Origin: Erythrophleum ivorense | Lineage: Eukaryota; Streptophyta; Magnoliopsida; Fabales; Fabaceae | DNA length: 64,000 bases | NCBI GenBank assembly: GCA_026724425.1 | Contig: JAIUCV010000101.1 | Location: forward strand, 2,356,001 to 2,420,000 | Reading direction: 5' to 3' | Part shown: piece after piece, positions 23,356 through 35,145 of the stretch | Layout of the letters: each line of letters opens with the position of its first letter | Position numbering within the stretch: the stretch's first letter is position 1 | The notes under the pieces: generated by a model | What the model was told of the DNA's origin: nothing | Seen by the model: only the letters and a program-made list of their open reading frames with translations | The model's database searches: none | Translations under genes and position numbers: made by a program

Positions 23356-23677
23356 TGTTAGAATAAAAGCTTCTCTATTTCAATGAACACACCAAGTTAG
23401 AAACTTGTTGTTCTGTTTTCTTCTGTAACTTGATAAAAGAGAGAAAACGAAAATAACAGAGAAACTTGATCTTTATTGATATTAAACTTGTGTTTTTACA
23501 TCACGGTTTCAATGTGTTAAATATTACGACACAACACAACAACACAACACAACAAAAAGTTGTGTCTTTCTACTTGTAACTAACCTAAAACAAACAGTCA
23601 CAACTTTACAAGGCATCGTTTGATACACACATAGTTTAACTTAAACAGAGTAAGACTAAACTTAATTAACTCTAACA
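23356..23677 (-). repeat. 3' LTR of the Copia element
   Basis: 322 bp, TGTTAG...CTAACA. It differs from the other LTR by GGCATCG/GACATCG and CAGAGTAAG/CAGAATAAG. Confidence 0.97.
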
Positions 23678-23684
23678 CTCCTTC

Positions 23685-26600
23685 TTAATTGAGTTTCGGT
23701 CTTACTCCAAGCTTTCTTCTTAGTTCTTCAAACCTTGAGCCGCTAAGTGCCTTTGTTAGAAGATCCGCAAGTTGAACTTCTCCTTCGCAATACTTGAGTT
23801 GAATCAAGCCTTTGTGTTCAGCCTCTCGAACAAAGTGATACTTGATCTCAATATGCTTAGTTCTTCTGTGTTGAACAGGATTCTTACCAATTGCAATTGC
23901 AGACTTGTTATCGCAGAAAATTGGAACACCACTTTGAGACTTGAAACTGAGTTCCTCGAGAAGCCTTTGCAACCAAATCGCTTGATTTGTTGCTGCACAT
24001 ACTGCAATATACTCTGCTTCTGCTGTTGATTGTGCCACCGTTTGTTGTTTACTTGACTGCCAACAAAACATCCCTGATCCAAGAGTAAAAACATACCCGG
24101 ATGTACTCTTCTTGTCTTCAATAGAACCGCCCCAATCACTGTCTGAATAGCCAACTAACTCTGGACTTTCAACACTTGAGAACTGAACACCAAAGTTTAA
24201 TGTACCTTTAACGTATCTCAAGACTCTCTTGGCTTCTTGATGATGCTTCATGAGGGGCACCGACATGTATCGTGAGAGATACGAACTTGCAAACATCAAG
24301 TCTGGTCTTGATGCACAAAGATATAGAAGACCACCAACGATGCTTCTGAACTTTGTTGGCTCACCATATTCTCCATCATCCTCTATCTTTTTGCCGTTTG
24401 GTGTAAGTGGAGAACTTACACTCTTGCTTCCATCCATGCCAAACTTTCCAATGAGTTTGTTTGCATATTTTTCTTGTGAAAGAAAAATCCCACGATCATT
24501 TTGAATTATTTCCATCCCAAGAAAATAACTCAATAGCCCCAAGTCTGTCATCTCAAACTCCTTCTTCATGTCGTCCTTGAACCTCTCAATGAGTTGAGAA
24601 TTGCTTCCTGTGATCACTAAGTCGTCCACATAGAGACTCACGATCAAGACATCCTTGTCTTTCTTCATCACATACAGGGCTGCATCATTCATGCTTCTTT
24701 GAAAACCACTCTGAAGAAAGTATGAGTCGATTCTCCCATACCAAGCCCTAGGGGCTTGCTTCAATCCATACAGAGCCTTGCGTAGCAACATAACTTTGTC
24801 CTCTTCTCCTTTAACTACAAAGCCAGGCGGTTGTGCTACATAGATCTCCTCCTTGAGATCGCCATTAAGAAACGCAGACTTTACATCCATTTGATAAAGT
24901 CTCCATTTCTTTTGTGCAGCAAGAGCAATTATGGCTCTAATCGTGTCATGTCTTGAAACAGGGGCAAACGTTTCAAGATAATCAACACCATACTCCTGAG
25001 AAAAACCTCTTGCTACTAATCTCGCCTTATACTTGATTTGTTCTCCATTTGCATCAGTTTTAATGCGATAGATCCACTTCACGCTGATGATGTTCTTCTT
25101 TTCTGGTTTCTCCACCAAACGCCATGTTCTGTTTTTCTCTATCATCTTGATTTCCTCTTCCATGGCTTTTCTCCAGCCTTCAATCTCCACGGCTTCATCA
25201 TAGGTTTGTGGCTCTTCCATTGTGAGATAACATGCTTCATATGCCGGTGCCGCTTCTTCTAGATTCCCCATAGGTGCGGTTTGCATAATCTCAGCCATGG
25301 TCTTGTACTTCTTCGGCGGTTGAGAAGTCGTCTGATCATCTTCTTCTTCTTCTTCATGAGTTTGATCAACAGGTTGAGTCAAAACAGGGGTATTGACGTT
25401 TTGATGTTGATCTTCCTCATCACCACGATCTTGTAGTGTATTCAAGGGAAGAGTAAAGTTCTTCTTCACTTCTCTTTGTCTTTCCCAATCCCACTTCTTT
25501 CTTTCTTCGAATGATACATCTCTAGAGATCTCCACCTTCTCGTTTTCTAGAATGAGCACCCTGTATCCTTTCGATTGACCGCCATAACCAACAAAGATCC
25601 CAACCTTTGCCTTCTCGTCTAACTTGCTTCTTTTCTCTCTTGGTACATGAACAAAGCATAGACTTCCAAAAATCTTCAAGTGATCAATTGTTGGTTTTTG
25701 ATCACTCCACTTCTCAATCGGCGTGATGTCATCGTCAATGGCCTTCGTGGGTAAACGGTTTTGCAAATACACTGATGTATTCACTGCCTCTGCCCAAAAC
25801 CGGTGAGGAAGTCCTTGATCTGCAATCATCGTTCGTGCCATCTCCATTAGAGATCGGTTCATCCGCTCAGCGACACCGTTTTGTTGAGGTGAATAAGGAA
25901 CTGTCGTTTGTCGCTCAATCCCTTGTTGAAGACAGAACTCGTTGAATTCACTTGATGTGAATTCGCCACCGCCATCCGATCGAAGTATCTTTATTTTGCT
26001 TCCAGATTGCCTTTCCACCAAGGCTTTATACTTCTTAAAGATCACAAATGTCTCTGACTTGTGCTTAAGAAAGTATATCCACGACATATGGGTATAATCA
26101 TCAACGAACAGTAAGAAGTAGCGGCTTCCGTTAAGTGACATAGTTTGCATCGGTCCGCAAACATCTGTGTGAACAATCTCCAGTTTCTCCTTTGTCTTTG
26201 TTAGAGATTCCTTTGGAAATGCATCTCTTGCTTGCTTTCCACGCTTACATGCTCCACACACCTCTCGATTCACTTCGAAACTCGGTAAACCAACCACCAT
26301 CTTCTTCTTTTGCATTTGTTGAATTCTCGAATTTCCCACGTGACCCAATCTTCTGTGCCACAACTCCATGTCTTCTTCTTCGCGAACAGTCATCGCACTT
26401 TCTTTAGAAGAACTCCATTTTATTGGAAAGCTTTTACGAACCATGTCAATCTCCATAATCTTTCTCCCCATAGGATCTAAGATTATACATCGCTTGTCTT
26501 CAAACAAGACACGATATCCACGAGATACTATCTGTGGAACGCTTAAAAGATTCTTCTCCAATCCCGGCACTAAGAACACATTCTTGATGACTCGCTTCCC

Positions 26601-27737
26601 TCTGTTTGTCTGGACGGTAATATCTCCTTTTCCGTCTGTAATGACAAGTGCTCCGTTTCCAACTCTGATTGGAATCTTGATACTTCTATCAAGTCTCGTA
26701 AAGTAACTCTCTTCTTTTGTCATGTGATTTGTGCAACCACTATCAACCAACCACACATCTTCTCTTGTGGTTTCCGGTGCTTCTTCACTAGCACTGAAGA
26801 GCATATGACCCTCTTGATCATCATCATCTTCAAGACTCATGTGTGCCCGCTCATCCTTCTTATGAGGACACTCCCTTGAAAAATGGCCTTCTTTGCCACA
26901 CGTGAAGCAACCTTTTTTGTTCCTCACGTCTTTGCTTTGGTTTTGCGTTTTAGACTTCTTCCAGCAATGAGATTCGGTGTGATTTTCCTTCTTACAGAAC
27001 TTACACCATCTCTTTCCTTTGCCTTGAGATCCATGAACCTTGTCGTTGTCTGATTTGGAACCAGATTTGCCTCCTCCTCTTGATTTAGCAAGAAACGCCC
27101 CTTCTGTCATGTTCTCGTTTCGGACTTCCACACGCTTCTCATGTGCCTTAAGAGTTCCCAATAACTCTGTCACAGGCAGCAAACTCAGATCTTTCGTTTG
27201 CTCCAACACAGCCACAATGCTGTCAAATTTTTCTGGGAGGGATATCAGAATCTTCTGGACAATGTGATAGTCCGTCTTCTCCTCACCATGAACCCTTAAT
27301 TGATTTCCCAAATCAATAAGCTTCTCAGTGAAAACCTTGATGCTATCACCTTCATTCATCTTCAAATTTTCATACTCTCTCCTTAACGGTTGTAATTTGA
27401 TCAATCGTACTTGCGGAGATCCCTGAAATTCAGATTTCAGAGAGTCCCAAGCCTCCTTTGCCGACTGGGCTGGTGCTATGCGAGAGAAGATTAGATCTGA
27501 CACGGCAGTTTGCAAAATTTGCAACGCCATCATATCTTGTGTTGTCGCTTCCTCCCATTGATTCTTCAATCGCAACAATTCGGGAGTCTCCTCTCCCTCA
27601 ACCGGTCGATTTGGAACACCGGCTTCAATCACCGACCACAACTTCCTGGTCTTAAAGATGGTTGTCATCTTGATACGCCAGAAATCGTATCTATCCCCAT
27701 CAAATATGGGAATCACCTGATGCGATGTTGCTTCCAT
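23685..27737 (-). CDS. Copia gag-pol polyprotein
   Basis: A single uninterrupted 1,350-residue frame. In order: a gag region with UBN2-type sequence; a CCHC zinc knuckle (CFTCGKEGHFSREC, about residue 278); an aspartic protease (WLVDSGCTNHM, about 330); the integrase HHCC start (LWHRRLGHVG) and its catalytic core (HTDVCGPM, RSDGGGEFTS, PYSPQQNGVAERMNR); and a Copia reverse transcriptase (YQMDVKSAFLNG, YVDDLVITGS). RNase H comes last (GYSDSDWGGS, STAEAEYIA). All catalytic motifs are present and there is no stop or frameshift, so the copy could be autonomous. A plant genomic retroelement, not an infectious virus. Confidence 0.97.
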   Translation of the reverse strand: MEATSHQVIPIFDGDRYDFWRIKMTTIFKTRKLWSVIEAGVPNRPVEGEETPELLRLKNQWEEATTQDMMALQILQTAVSDLIFSRIAPAQSAKEAWDSLKSEFQGSPQVRLIKLQPLRREYENLKMNEGDSIKVFTEKLIDLGNQLRVHGEEKTDYHIVQKILISLPEKFDSIVAVLEQTKDLSLLPVTELLGTLKAHEKRVEVRNENMTEGAFLAKSRGGGKSGSKSDNDKVHGSQGKGKRWCKFCKKENHTESHCWKKSKTQNQSKDVRNKKGCFTCGKEGHFSRECPHKKDERAHMSLEDDDDQEGHMLFSASEEAPETTREDVWLVDSGCTNHMTKEESYFTRLDRSIKIPIRVGNGALVITDGKGDITVQTNRGKRVIKNVFLVPGLEKNLLSVPQIVSRGYRVLFEDKRCIILDPMGRKIMEIDMVRKSFPIKWSSSKESAMTVREEEDMELWHRRLGHVGNSRIQQMQKKKMVVGLPSFEVNREVCGACKRGKQARDAFPKESLTKTKEKLEIVHTDVCGPMQTMSLNGSRYFLLFVDDYTHMSWIYFLKHKSETFVIFKKYKALVERQSGSKIKILRSDGGGEFTSSEFNEFCLQQGIERQTTVPYSPQQNGVAERMNRSLMEMARTMIADQGLPHRFWAEAVNTSVYLQNRLPTKAIDDDITPIEKWSDQKPTIDHLKIFGSLCFVHVPREKRSKLDEKAKVGIFVGYGGQSKGYRVLILENEKVEISRDVSFEERKKWDWERQREVKKNFTLPLNTLQDRGDEEDQHQNVNTPVLTQPVDQTHEEEEEDDQTTSQPPKKYKTMAEIMQTAPMGNLEEAAPAYEACYLTMEEPQTYDEAVEIEGWRKAMEEEIKMIEKNRTWRLVEKPEKKNIISVKWIYRIKTDANGEQIKYKARLVARGFSQEYGVDYLETFAPVSRHDTIRAIIALAAQKKWRLYQMDVKSAFLNGDLKEEIYVAQPPGFVVKGEEDKVMLLRKALYGLKQAPRAWYGRIDSYFLQSGFQRSMNDAALYVMKKDKDVLIVSLYVDDLVITGSNSQLIERFKDDMKKEFEMTDLGLLSYFLGMEIIQNDRGIFLSQEKYANKLIGKFGMDGSKSVSSPLTPNGKKIEDDGEYGEPTKFRSIVGGLLYLCASRPDLMFASSYLSRYMSVPLMKHHQEAKRVLRYVKGTLNFGVQFSSVESPELVGYSDSDWGGSIEDKKSTSGYVFTLGSGMFCWQSSKQQTVAQSTAEAEYIAVCAATNQAIWLQRLLEELSFKSQSGVPIFCDNKSAIAIGKNPVQHRRTKHIEIKYHFVREAEHKGLIQLKYCEGEVQLADLLTKALSGSRFEELRRKLGVRPKLN

Positions 27738-27807
27738 CGCTCTCCTTCAGTTCGTTAGAACTTTGTACTCGAATTGGCCCTCAAGAATCAGTAGGGCTCT
27801 GATACCA

Positions 27808-28129
27808 TGTTAGAATAAAAGCTTCTCTATTTCAATGAACACACCAAGTTAGAAACTTGTTGTTCTGTTTTCTTCTGTAACTTGATAAAAGAGAGAAAAC
27901 GAAAATAACAGAGAAACTTGATCTTTATTGATATTAAACTTGTGTTTTTACATCACGGTTTCAATGTGTTAAATATTACGACACAACACAACAACACAAC
28001 ACAACAAAAAGTTGTGTCTTTCTACTTGTAACTAACCTAAAACAAACAGTCACAACTTTACAAGACATCGTTTGATACACACATAGTTTAACTTAAACAG
28101 AATAAGACTAAACTTAATTAACTCTAACA
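27808..28129 (-). repeat. 5' LTR of the Copia element
   Basis: 322 bp, TGTTAG...CTAACA. The tRNA-Met primer site follows directly on the minus strand. Confidence 0.97.
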
Positions 28130-28521
28130 CAAAGGACTAAACTTTGAGTTTTTACCGTTTGGTTCTGGCCGGAGAATCTGTCCCGGATGACGATGGGGAT
28201 GATAAATGTGGAATTAGGACTGTTGAATTTTCTCTACTTTTTTGATTGGGGTTTGCCTGAAGGGAAGACCATGAAAGACATCGACTTGGAAGAGACCGGA
28301 TCAATCATTATTAGCAAGAAAGCAACTCTTGAGCTAGTTCCGTTTCTTCACAACTGAAATGACAATCATAATTTATTTCTACTCAGCTTCTTGATTTTGA
28401 TTTTGTTACATTATGCATTAATATAAGAAAGTCTAATATTAAGATCACACCTTATATGCCAAATCATGTTGACAAGACAAAAGTATAATTATTCCAAATC
28501 ACATGATGATAATTATCAAAT

Positions 28522-30156
28522 CTAACTATTGACTCTCTTAGTTTGAATCTCTAGTCCTTCTCCATCACCACCACCAAAAAGCTTCTCCATATCCTCCAAT
28601 GGCAATCCTTTCGTCTCCGGCAACATAAGGAAGAAGAACCACCATGCCACAACCGCGAGTCCGGCGAACAAGAAAAACGTACCGCCCGTCGTGATCGCCT
28701 CGGTAATCGAGAGAAAACTCATTGACACCGTCGCATTCATGATCCTATTAACCGCAACGCATATGCTCACTCCCTGAGCCCTAAGTCTCAACGGGAATAT
28801 CTCCGAGCTGTACACCCACGTGATTGGACCAAGCCCAATCGAGAAAAACGCTACAAACGAGTACGTAGAGACGATGCTCAAGCTTAACGCCCACAGTAAC
28901 CGCCCGTAACGCTGAACCATCGTGAGACTAATCGCTAAACTGGTCAACGCTAGAAACATCCCACCTGTGCTAGTCAACAGAAGCTTTCTCCGACCTACCT
29001 TGTCTAGCAAGAAACTAGCTAATATTATGAAAACAGCCTTAGTTACACCTACACCGACGGTGGCAAGCAAGAGCTTGTCTTTCGAAACTACTCCGGCTTT
29101 TTTGAAAATTTTCGGGCTGTACAACACGACAGCCTCGATTCCTGTCGCGTGCTCGAAAAAATGTATCCCCACGGCAGCGATCAAGATCAAACGCACTGCG
29201 GGTCTCGGTTTTATCAGAAGCTCTCTCCAAACACTTTTGCTTTGATTCTTCTTAACGCTGCCGCCGCCAACAGCTTTCACCGCCGTATCGCCATCTATTC
29301 CCGCAGCGGTTAAAATGTCTCTGAATCGTTCCTCGGCTTCTTTTTCGGTGTTTGATACTAAAACCATGATTTTCTTGGCCTCTTCTAACCTACCTTGCAT
29401 CACAAGCCACCTTGGCGATTCAGGCATTTTCATAATCCCAAAAGCCAATACTAAAGAAGGGATCGCTGCGATTCCAAGCATCAATCTCCACCCGAGCTTC
29501 AATGTCAATTTCCCGAGAAAGTAATTAGATACATAGCCTAGTAAAATCCCTATACTAATACAAAGCTCAGGAAGAGAAGTGAGAAAGCCTCTGTGTGAAG
29601 CAGAAGATATCTCGGCAGAATAAACCGGAGCTATCATTAGAGCAAACCCTACACCAACACCGGCGATACATCTTCCGACCATCAAAACGGCGTAGTTTGG
29701 GCCGTATCCCATAAGAACCGAACCCACTAGGAATATCAAGGAGGCGAGAGCAATGGTGTAACGTCGACCGATGACGTCAGACGTTTTTCCCGCGGTTAAA
29801 GATCCGACGAGAGCAAAGAGATTCAGGATTCCGACCAAAACTTCGATCTTAGTGTCGTTTAGTTTCAGATCCTCTCTTATAAAGATCTGAGCTCCGCTCA
29901 TAACTCCCGTATCTAAGGACAAACAAAATAAAGTAAGAGAAAATAATAATAATGATAATTTAAGATTTTATTCATACAAAGTCCTGAGATTAAAGTCCAT
30001 ATAAACAAATATATTATATGATATAGAAATTGATTTACCATATCCAAAGATGATGGAAATGATGGAAGCAACAATGGCACACCGGCATGCGAATTTGTTC
30101 ATATGGGTCGGGTTTGGATTCGAACCGGATGAATTATGACCACCAGCTTGAACCAT
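28522..30156 (-). CDS. PLT3: Polyol/monosaccharide transporter (PLT type), MFS
   Basis: Two exons (30039-30156 and 28522-29912) join to 502 residues. About 12 hydrophobic spans can be traced. Sugar-porter signatures are present: DVIGRRYTIA after TM2, PESPRWL after TM6, DKVGRRKLLL after TM8 and LPETKG after TM12. The protein is of the plant polyol transporter group: plasma-membrane H+ symporters of linear polyols and cyclitols. The symbol is from remembered synteny (At2g18480); substrate is not determined. It lies 164 bp downstream of the P450 remnant's stop, convergent with it. TATA-like sequence (TATATATATAC) lies about 100 bp upstream of the start. Confidence 0.9.
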
Positions 30157-31710
30157 GGTGAATCTTTTTCTTCTCCTTTTTTTTTTTGTATTTTATGTTG
30201 AATATTAGAATAGCTTATTCTTGTTGTATCGATTATGTGCCTTCTTTCATAGTATATATATATACGCACTCACCACACACAAGAAGAGTGGATATGTGTC
30301 CACCACTTGCATCCATAATGGAAAATGAAGATCAGATTACTTCAAACAGTATACTATGATTTATTATTATTATTATTATTTTTCTGAAACAAGGGTTATA
30401 ACTTTGATTTATGAATTTTTCATAGCCAACTCAAGGTTTTAGACCTTAAAGGAGAAGTGGAGGAGCGCAAATTGAAAAAAATTCTAACAAAAAAGTAAAA
30501 TTTTTGTTTACATGCCATCATGATAAACGTGTTTTAGTCAGTCTTTAAACATGTGCTATTAGATTTAATAAACAAAAAGATTCTAGTATATAGTTTAATA
30601 CAATATCGATTTGCCAAAGCCTACATATGCGTTTGGACCCTTAATTATATATTTTGCTAAGAAACATCAAATATTAGTTTAACAAACGTTTTACGCGCGC
30701 GGCCTTCAAATAATTTGACAGCCCTTGCTTTTAAATGAATCCTATTTCTTTTCTCCAATGAACCTAAAAAAAGAAATTTAATTTGTAATATGTTTACGGA
30801 TATTAACGACTTCAAATATCATCGTGATCGCATGTGATAGTTGTTAGATTTGTCATTTGTAAACAGTATATATATCATAATTTATAATATCATAAGATCA
30901 AAAATCACTATGATTAAACTATACAAAAAATCAAAAATCCCTATGATATACAAACCATAAAAATAAAAATGATTCAAAAATTGGAAGTTAAAAGTCCCTA
31001 TCTTCTTCACTTTCGGTATTTTCCTGATCCTGAAATATGTTCAGTAGTGATGTATGACTTAAAGATTCCTTTCCACATTTATATGACTTGGTGCACTAAT
31101 ATATACAATGAACTTTTGTTGTTCACATGGGTTTTTTTCTCAAGGATAGTTTTAATGAAACTGATTCATGATTTGATCAATAGACCAATACACTATCGTT
31201 GCTTAATTTATAGAACTCCGTTTGTACTAAGATTAATTCATGATTTTGATCAATAGACCAATACTATCTGACCAAAACATATTTTTTTGGGTTGCGCGCG
31301 ACTAATGTTCATCATTTTAGTATGATGGAGGATGCTGAAGTTACCAATTCTGTCATTTATTCACTCTTTAAATGGAGGATGTTATAGTTATTCAACACAA
31401 TGTAAATAAATTATATTTATTGTTTTACCCTAGCACGGATAATGCCCATAAAGGCTGCAAATTCAGCTCAGTTTATAATCTTTAAACCTAGATTTTTTAA
31501 CTCAATTATCAGTTATGGTTTCGACCAAAAAAAAGGGGGTAAGATTATGGTTATAATATTCTTATTTTCTCTTTTAACTCTACCATCTCTATTGTATTCT
31601 GAACGATCTGCCTCAATTATGAAACAGTCTCATTTGTCCATGGATGTAAATGTAATCATCGACGTTACTGATGAACCACGTATTTTTTTAATTTTTTACG
31701 TTTCTCTCTT

Positions 31711-31743
<33 letters not shown>

Positions 31744-31906
31744 ATTGGTTTCGTGAAATATATGGTGAGTTGGAAAAAGAAAAATACGTGCCTAAAATCT
31801 TTTTGATTTGATTTCTTGACAAACATATACACTATACTTAAACAACTGCATATTGCATACTTTTTCACCTTTTTAGTGGAAAGGCATATAGTCACTATCT
31901 TCTTTT

Positions 31907-31944
<38 letters not shown>

Positions 31945-33030
31945 TCAACGCATATAGTCTCTGTCATAAATCAGAACCCGGACGAGGGTCATTCTAATCG
32001 GACGAAAATAATATGAGGTTTATTAAATTTGTTGGGTAAGAATTTATACATTCACGCACGGATTCACGATTTTAATTTTCTGTAAATGTATGATAAATCT
32101 GTTTTCTTTTTTTTTTGTTATGTTAGGAAAAAAAGTGATGCAAGTAAAGTAACATAAATCTGTTGTTAAAGTTATATTTTTTTTTTTTTTTTGAGAAAGG
32201 GTTTAGTTAGATTTCTTTTTAATCTAAAATTATTTGGTTTTAAGGTAGAATCGATCAGTAGTCTAGTCCGAACCTTGACATACATTCTAGTCTAAAGCTG
32301 ATTCGCATTCATGATTTATCTAAAGTAGATCGACCAGAACTAGTCAAGTGTGAGACAATATGACCGATCAATCATTTGGTTAATATATCAATTTACCAAA
32401 AAGAAGAAAAATCTTCTGGAAGAAGAGAAAGAGAAATTCAAAGTGAACTTCTGAGTATTAGTTGGAATACATTTGGCCGACAAAACCGGAAAGACAAGTT
32501 TTAGGGACTTTCCGATACAATTGATAAAACTTGGGTAGGTTAGATCATATGGGCAGGTCTTATTTCTCTTTACTTTATTGAAGAAAGTTTCTATTTTTTA
32601 AGAGTTAAACATACTTAATTAATGTATTTCTTAATTGAACATTTAGATAATGTTTTTTGGACTGAAACAAACATTATTAAAATCAAAAACCGGAAGAAAC
32701 TCTAAAATACATATTTTGAAGACGACAAGTGATAATAAAATATATATTAACAGCATGAGAAGTGATGATTTAGTTCTTGAATGGATAAATATTTTTTGTA
32801 GAGTTTTGGGCTTTAGTTTTTGGACTTTTTGTTTATAGAAGTTGTTTTTTGGGAGAAAAATAATAATAAATAGTTTTCAGATTTTTTTACAAAGAAGATA
32901 CACGTTAGACAAAAGGCAAACCTAAGACTATAAACGTTTTTAAAATGAAATCCTGTTCAAAATTTGCATGGTTAGCCCTAAAAAAGATTGTAACGTACAG
33001 TATTTGTGGTATATAGGTAATTAATAATAT
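30157..33030. other. AT-rich intergenic region, no gene seen
   Basis: Contains a short direct repeat (TTCATGATTT(T)GATCAATAGACCAATAC at about 31166 and 31227), a (CA)n tract at about 31720-31742 and a 30+ bp poly-T tract at about 31911-31943. Only short, low-complexity reading frames occur. Confidence 0.6.
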
Positions 33031-33044
33031 AAGGGAAAAAGGCA

Positions 33045-33600
33045 TCGTGAGTGGAAAAAGAGGGACGCACATTTGGAATGAAACCTAGGCCATCAAAATT
33101 GGCCAAACTGTTTGCTGGTATGATTATTTGTGGCATGGTCATCGAGTTCTTGAATATACACATCAAATCCTCTACATTTTTTTTTTGTAACCGATTAATC
33201 ATATTTATACGTCGAGATATAAATGTATATGTATTCATGAAGTAATCAAAGTTTTTTTCATCAATATCACAGTTCAATATAAAATAAGAAAAAAATTACT
33301 AGACTAAAAATATATATGTAGAAATACTCAGTTTGATGCATTTATAAAAATCCACATATAAATTTGATAAAATATATGTTAAAATAATAACAATTAACAT
33401 CAAACCCGTGCATGTTATCCTAGTTGTGGGGGGGGGGAAAGCATCGTGTGAGTGGAAAGAAAATGATGGACTCACATTTGGAATGAAACGAAGGCCATCA
33501 AAATTGGCCAAACTGTTTACTGGTATGATTATTTGTTGCATGGTCATCGAATTCTTGGAAATATGCATCAAGTCCACTACATTTATTTTTTTCTGTCTAT
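33045..33600. repeat. Pair of ~150-bp direct repeats, about 395 bp apart
   Basis: Copies at about 33045-33190 and 33440-33590 share near-identical stretches (ATTTGGAATGAAAC, CCATCAAAATTGGCC, GGTATGATTATTTG, GCATGGTCATCGA). Both keep an open plus-strand frame containing RPSKLAKLF.GMIIC.MVIEFL. Differences are not concentrated at third positions, so coding is not supported. Family not recognised. Confidence 0.75.
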
Positions 33601-34799
33601 GTATGCACATCACTTTTCTCTATAACCTCTAAAACTAAAATCCTGCGTTATATTTTCAGCTTCATAGATATAAAGATTAACATTTAACCCCCCACCCAAA
33701 AGTAACCGTACAACACGTATCTCTCGCATCGATGAAGAACATATGAAATGTGATACTTGGTGCACCAAGTATGAATTGCAAAATCTCGTTAACCATTGAG
33801 TCTTTGAACGCAAGTTACATCCTAAACATTTTCGCTGAAGACATGTTTGTTCATGAATCTCAAAAATCATCGTAAAAATAAAAATAAGTAATGAAATCTA
33901 TCTTTTTTAGATTGTCTCACAAACTCATTTTTAGTTATCCACGCCCCTTTAATCTATTTGATCTTAAATTCCGTTTATCAATAGATTTACATATGTAGAT
34001 AAGGTAAATTTAGAATAATACATTAAGATATCAACCGGCTCCGGTGGCTTCCACAATGTCGTTTTTAGGTTTCTCTTTGTCAAAAATACCTGAGACGAAT
34101 GTCTGACTTTCAAAGAATGTGCAATGTGTTGTGTCAGACAACTTGTGTATAATAGTTGTCCATTGTGCGATGTAAAATTGATTGTGACATCTTGGTAATA
34201 TCTAACGACTTTCTAATTGACAGCATTTGGTGACATGTGTTTACATTAACTTTTTTTTATTTAAAAAAGGAATCGTCTACGGACATGAACAAATTAACAT
34301 TTTATGTACGTGTATTTTAGTTGCATATAAACGACATATGTACGTATATTATTATAGTGACCACATATAATAGCAAATGTATGTGTGACATGATTCTCTA
34401 TGAGAAAATCATTCTAATTTTTTACGTATATATTGGTACAGTAACACTTTTAAACTACATATGTATGTCTATATAAATAAAACATTAGATACAATAAAAA
34501 AATCTCTAAAAGCATTTTGCATAGAATTCTAAACTCAGAATTTTCGCAGAATGATTCGTCCACATTAGTAGTGGTCTATGCAAAACATCGTCGTAATCCG
34601 TTCATTCACTATCTATATATAATTGTGAGAAAAAAATGAGAATACATACACGAATTAGTTGAATGTAAATTAAAATGTTAACACGTGAATGTTTATGTAT
34701 GTCATATGCGTACATATTAAAGTACTTGCATGAGATGGTAGCGTACCTTCGACGAATTAGGATCCATACATGAAGAGATAATATACGAAATTATGTTTG

Positions 34800-35086
34800 A
34801 AGAGATTCGCATCGTGATAAAAAACACACAAACAAACAAATCTAGATCTGGATAAATCTAGACAAATATACGTGTGTGTGGAAACTCATCGTGATCAAAA
34901 ACATACAAATTTAAAAACTATATCTGGATTAATCTAGACAAATGTGTGCGTGTGTGTGTGTGGAAACTCATCGTGAGATCAAAAGCACAAACAAAAAACT
35001 TAGATCTGACAAATGTGTATGTGTGTGTGGAAACTCATCGTGATCAAAAACACATAAAAAACCAGATCTGGAGAAACGTAGAAAAA

Positions 35087-35117
<31 letters not shown>

Positions 35118-35120
35118 AGA
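34800..35120. repeat. Degenerate repeats with (GT)n tracts, about four units
   Basis: The motif GGAAACTCATCGTGATCAAAAACA with an adjacent GATCTGGA...TCTAGACAAAT block and a GT tract occurs about four times. The longest GT run is at about 35088-35115. Confidence 0.75.
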
Positions 35121-35145
35121 TGGATTATACAACATGAAATCAAGC

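Larger units (their letters stand above)
23356..28129 (-). mobile_element. Ty1/Copia LTR retrotransposon, apparently complete
   Basis: A 4,774-bp element in minus orientation. The flanking 5-bp target duplication CAAAG is perfect (23351-23355 and 28130-28134). The two 322-bp LTRs differ at about two positions. The primer-binding site next to the 5' LTR (TGGTATCAGAGC, minus strand near 27807) matches initiator tRNA-Met. A purine-rich tract lies beside the other LTR. It has one intact polyprotein frame. It inserted into the last exon of a P450 gene. Confidence 0.97.
21618..28357 (+). pseudogene. Cytochrome P450, CYP71B-like, broken and split by a Copia element
   Basis: Exon 1 (21618-22509) encodes a membrane anchor, the hinge PPGPQKLPIIGN and the C-helix region (GEEWKALRKL). 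The frame shifts at about 22209-22212 (consistent with a loss of two bases) and meets a stop at once. Exon 1 then has an in-frame TAG at 22438-22440. Exon 2 starts at 22968 with the I-helix (FLAGVNTSVVTLTWAM), the ExxR motif (KETFR) and the PERF-type FNPDRF. It is interrupted at 23355 by the retrotransposon. The remaining end (28135-28357) carries the haem loop FLPFGSGRRICPG and the C-terminus. Similarity is to plant CYP71B enzymes, which hydroxylate small defence metabolites. This copy cannot make a working enzyme. Confidence 0.92.

Noticed and set aside
31911..31943. Long poly-T run as the tail of a SINE or LINE on the minus strand
   Set aside because: No target duplication or retroelement body could be seen next to it.
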